Origin: Candidatus Pelagibacter sp. TMED275
Lineage (GTDB): Bacteria; Pseudomonadota; Alphaproteobacteria; Pelagibacterales; Pelagibacteraceae
Reading direction: 5' to 3'
Length of the DNA: 8,212 bases
Assembly: GCA_002169255.1 (NCBI GenBank)
Contig: NHLU01000019.1
Location: forward strand, 2,314 to 10,525
A program made the translations under genes and the position numbers. A model generated the notes under the pieces. It was not told the origin of the DNA and ran no database searches. It worked only from the letters and a program-made list of their open reading frames with translations. Within the stretch, counting starts at the first letter, position 1. Each line of letters begins with the position of its first letter. Of the stretch, positions 6,835 through 8,212 are shown piece by piece.

Positions 6835-6843
6835 TCTAATTGA

Positions 6844-7581
6844 TTAATTAGGGATCTTGCATACTGGAATTGGCTCCATTTTATGCAAATTTATTTTTCT
6901 TATTTTTAGGTATTTATCTCTATTAGAAGAGTTTTGATTATTCATTGCTTCCTCTAATTCGTTATAAGAAAGTCCTAATTGTCCTTCATCTGTTCTACCA
7001 TCGTCCCAAAGGCCATCAGTGGGGGGTGCCTTAATTATTTCATCTAGAATCTTTAGTTCCTTGCCAAGCTCCCAAACATCTGTTTTATTGCAATCAGCTA
7101 TTGGAGATATATCAACTCCTCCATCTCCATACTTTGTATAAAAACCAACCCCAAAATCCTCTACCTTGTTACCTGTCCCGACCACAATTCCTTTGTTAGC
7201 AGCAGCAACTTGATAAAGGGTTGTCATTCTTAATCTAGCTCTCGAATTCGCCATACCATGCTCGTTATCAAAATTTGATAAAGAAGATTGAAATTCACTA
7301 AAAAGATTATCAAGTTTTATTGTATATCCTTCAACATTTTTAAAGTTTGACTTTAACCACTCTAGGTGTTTTTGACTTAAATCATGTTGATTAAATTTTT
7401 GTTTGATTGGCATTGATAAAACTATTGTTCTTAAACCTGTCATTGCGCTCAATGTGCTTGAAACAGATGAATCTATACCCCCTGATATACCAATAATTAA
7501 AGACTTTGCTTTTGTTGGCATCTTGTCTACGTAATTTGATATCCAGTTTGTTATAAACGATACTTTTTCACTAATTTCCAT
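6844..7581 (-). CDS. nadE: NH3-dependent NAD(+) synthetase
   Basis: NadE adenylates nicotinic acid adenine dinucleotide and amidates it to NAD+, the last step of NAD synthesis. The 245 residues correspond to the short form, with only the ATP-pyrophosphatase (adenine nucleotide alpha-hydrolase) domain. The nitrilase-type glutaminase domain of the longer glutamine-dependent form is absent, so free ammonia is the expected donor. The P-loop SGGIDSS lies at 33-39. The RARLRM segment is at 114-119, GTGNKVEDFGVGFYTKYGD at 135-153 with a following GVDISPIADCNKTDVW, and the APPTDGLW and RTDEGQLGL motifs lie at 185-204. The start at 7581 has no good Shine-Dalgarno sequence. The gene sits between the DAHP synthase gene (37-nt gap) and cysS (45-nt gap). 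It may be transcribed with both, or from a weak local promoter (TTTAAA-N16-TATATT, 7615-7588) whose -10 ends only 6 nt before the ATG. Confidence 0.96.
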   Translation of the reverse strand: MEISEKVSFITNWISNYVDKMPTKAKSLIIGISGGIDSSVSSTLSAMTGLRTIVLSMPIKQKFNQHDLSQKHLEWLKSNFKNVEGYTIKLDNLFSEFQSSLSNFDNEHGMANSRARLRMTTLYQVAAANKGIVVGTGNKVEDFGVGFYTKYGDGGVDISPIADCNKTDVWELGKELKILDEIIKAPPTDGLWDDGRTDEGQLGLSYNELEEAMNNQNSSNRDKYLKIRKINLHKMEPIPVCKIPN

Positions 7582-7618
7582 ACCACTAATATATGAATTA
7601 ATTTACTTTTTTAAATGA

Positions 7619-8212
7619 TTATGATGCCGCTCTAATTGAGTTTTTTGCATACGTGGAATTCTTTTTAATCTCATCTGAAATCAAAAAGGCTAATTCTAAA
7701 GCCTGATCAGCATTTAACCGTGGATCACACTGAGTATGATATCTACTCGATAAATCTTGATCTGATATATTTTTTGCTCCACCTGTACATTCTGTCACAT
7801 TTTGTCCTGTCATTTCAATGTGTAGACCACCAGCATAAGAACCTTCGCTTTGATGAACTGCAAAAACATTTTTAACTTCACTAACTACATCATTGAATGG
7901 TCTAGTTTTAAATCCAGTTGTTGATTTTATTGTATTGCCATGCATTGGATCACATGACCAAATAACATTGATTCCCTCTTTTTTAACTGACCTTATTAAT
8001 TTTGGTAAAAATTTTTCAACATTCTTGTGGCCAAATCTTGAGATAAGTGTAATTTTTCCTTTTTCATTATTTGGATTTAGCAAATTACAGATTTTTACAA
8101 TTTCTTCTGCTTTTGATGTAGGTCCACATTTTATTCCAATAGGATTTTCAATGCCCCTGCAGAACTCGACATGGCCACCATCAAGTTGTCTAGTTCTATC
8201 ACCTATCCATAC
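7619..8212 (-). CDS. Class II 3-deoxy-7-phosphoheptulonate (DAHP) synthase (C-terminal part; 5' end outside window)
   Basis: This enzyme condenses phosphoenolpyruvate and erythrose 4-phosphate to DAHP, the first step of the shikimate pathway to aromatic amino acids. The frame is open to the right edge, giving 197 residues of a family usually about 450 long; the TTG at 8083 is an internal leucine, not the start. The fragment begins VWIGDRTRQLDGGHVEF and continues with NPIGIKCGPTS, typical of the class II (plant/Mycobacterium type) family and unlike E. coli AroF/G/H. Metal-ligand candidates known from that family are present: the His of SCDPMHGNT (fragment H91), the Glu of HIEMTGQ (E133) and the Asp of QCDPRLNADQ (D163). 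ECTGG and LSSRYHT blocks are also intact. Names used for the gene vary (aroG in Mycobacterium), so I leave the symbol blank. It lies 37 nt upstream of nadE on the same strand. Confidence 0.96.
   Translation of the reverse strand, partial: VWIGDRTRQLDGGHVEFCRGIENPIGIKCGPTSKAEEIVKICNLLNPNNEKGKITLISRFGHKNVEKFLPKLIRSVKKEGINVIWSCDPMHGNTIKSTTGFKTRPFNDVVSEVKNVFAVHQSEGSYAGGLHIEMTGQNVTECTGGAKNISDQDLSSRYHTQCDPRLNADQALELAFLISDEIKKNSTYAKNSIRAAS

Noticed and set aside
8081..8083. TTG at 8083 as the start of the DAHP synthase.
   Set aside because: The frame is open and carries conserved class II sequence (WIGDRTRQLDGGHVEF, IKCGP) up to the right edge.

Overview
The window is a dense, AT-rich stretch of bacterial chromosome made entirely of recognisable core genes. 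No tRNA, rRNA, mobile element, CRISPR array or long repeat is visible. The S4 protein is of the alphaproteobacterial type: it lacks cysteine, starts with MTKR, carries a [14 protein letters not shown] N-terminus and ends in EYYSR. Together with the strong AT bias, lysine/asparagine/isoleucine-rich proteins and near-zero intergenic space, this suggests a streamlined marine alphaproteobacterium of the SAR11/Pelagibacterales kind. That placement is an inference from protein character and remembered gene order, not from a search.

Layout. Bases 1-1599 are on the + strand: the 3' part of purL (purine synthesis), then bolA and the monothiol glutaredoxin grxD. BolA and CGFS glutaredoxins form a shared [2Fe-2S] complex, and here the two genes overlap by 17 nt. 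From 1600 to the right edge every gene is on the - strand. In transcription order from the right edge they are: a class II DAHP synthase (5' end outside the window), nadE (ammonia-dependent NAD synthetase), cysS (cysteinyl-tRNA synthetase), cimA (citramalate synthase), a DUF1989 'urea carboxylase-associated' protein, a TrmJ-like tRNA 2'-O-methyltransferase, and rpsD. The stop codons of grxD and rpsD touch with no base between them.

How the genes fit together. cysS, cimA, the DUF1989 gene and trmJ are joined by 1-4 nt start/stop overlaps (ATGA, TAATG, ATGA), so they are probably co-transcribed. They mix translation (cysS, trmJ), isoleucine precursor supply (cimA) and an unassigned nitrogen-related enzyme family. 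The only real gaps in the - strand run are short (37, 45 and 36 nt, before nadE, cysS and rpsD). Each holds a sigma70-like hexamer pair whose -10 lies only 6-12 nt from the start codon. The clearest is upstream of rpsD (TTGACA-N16-TATAAA) and predicts an almost leaderless rpsD mRNA.

This is mostly an ordinary core-genome region and I did not find a new multi-gene system. The best leads are the solitary DUF1989 gene inside the cimA operon, the predicted leaderless transcripts, and an A9 run in trmJ where loss of one A would extend the reading frame exactly to an ATGA overlap with rpsD.
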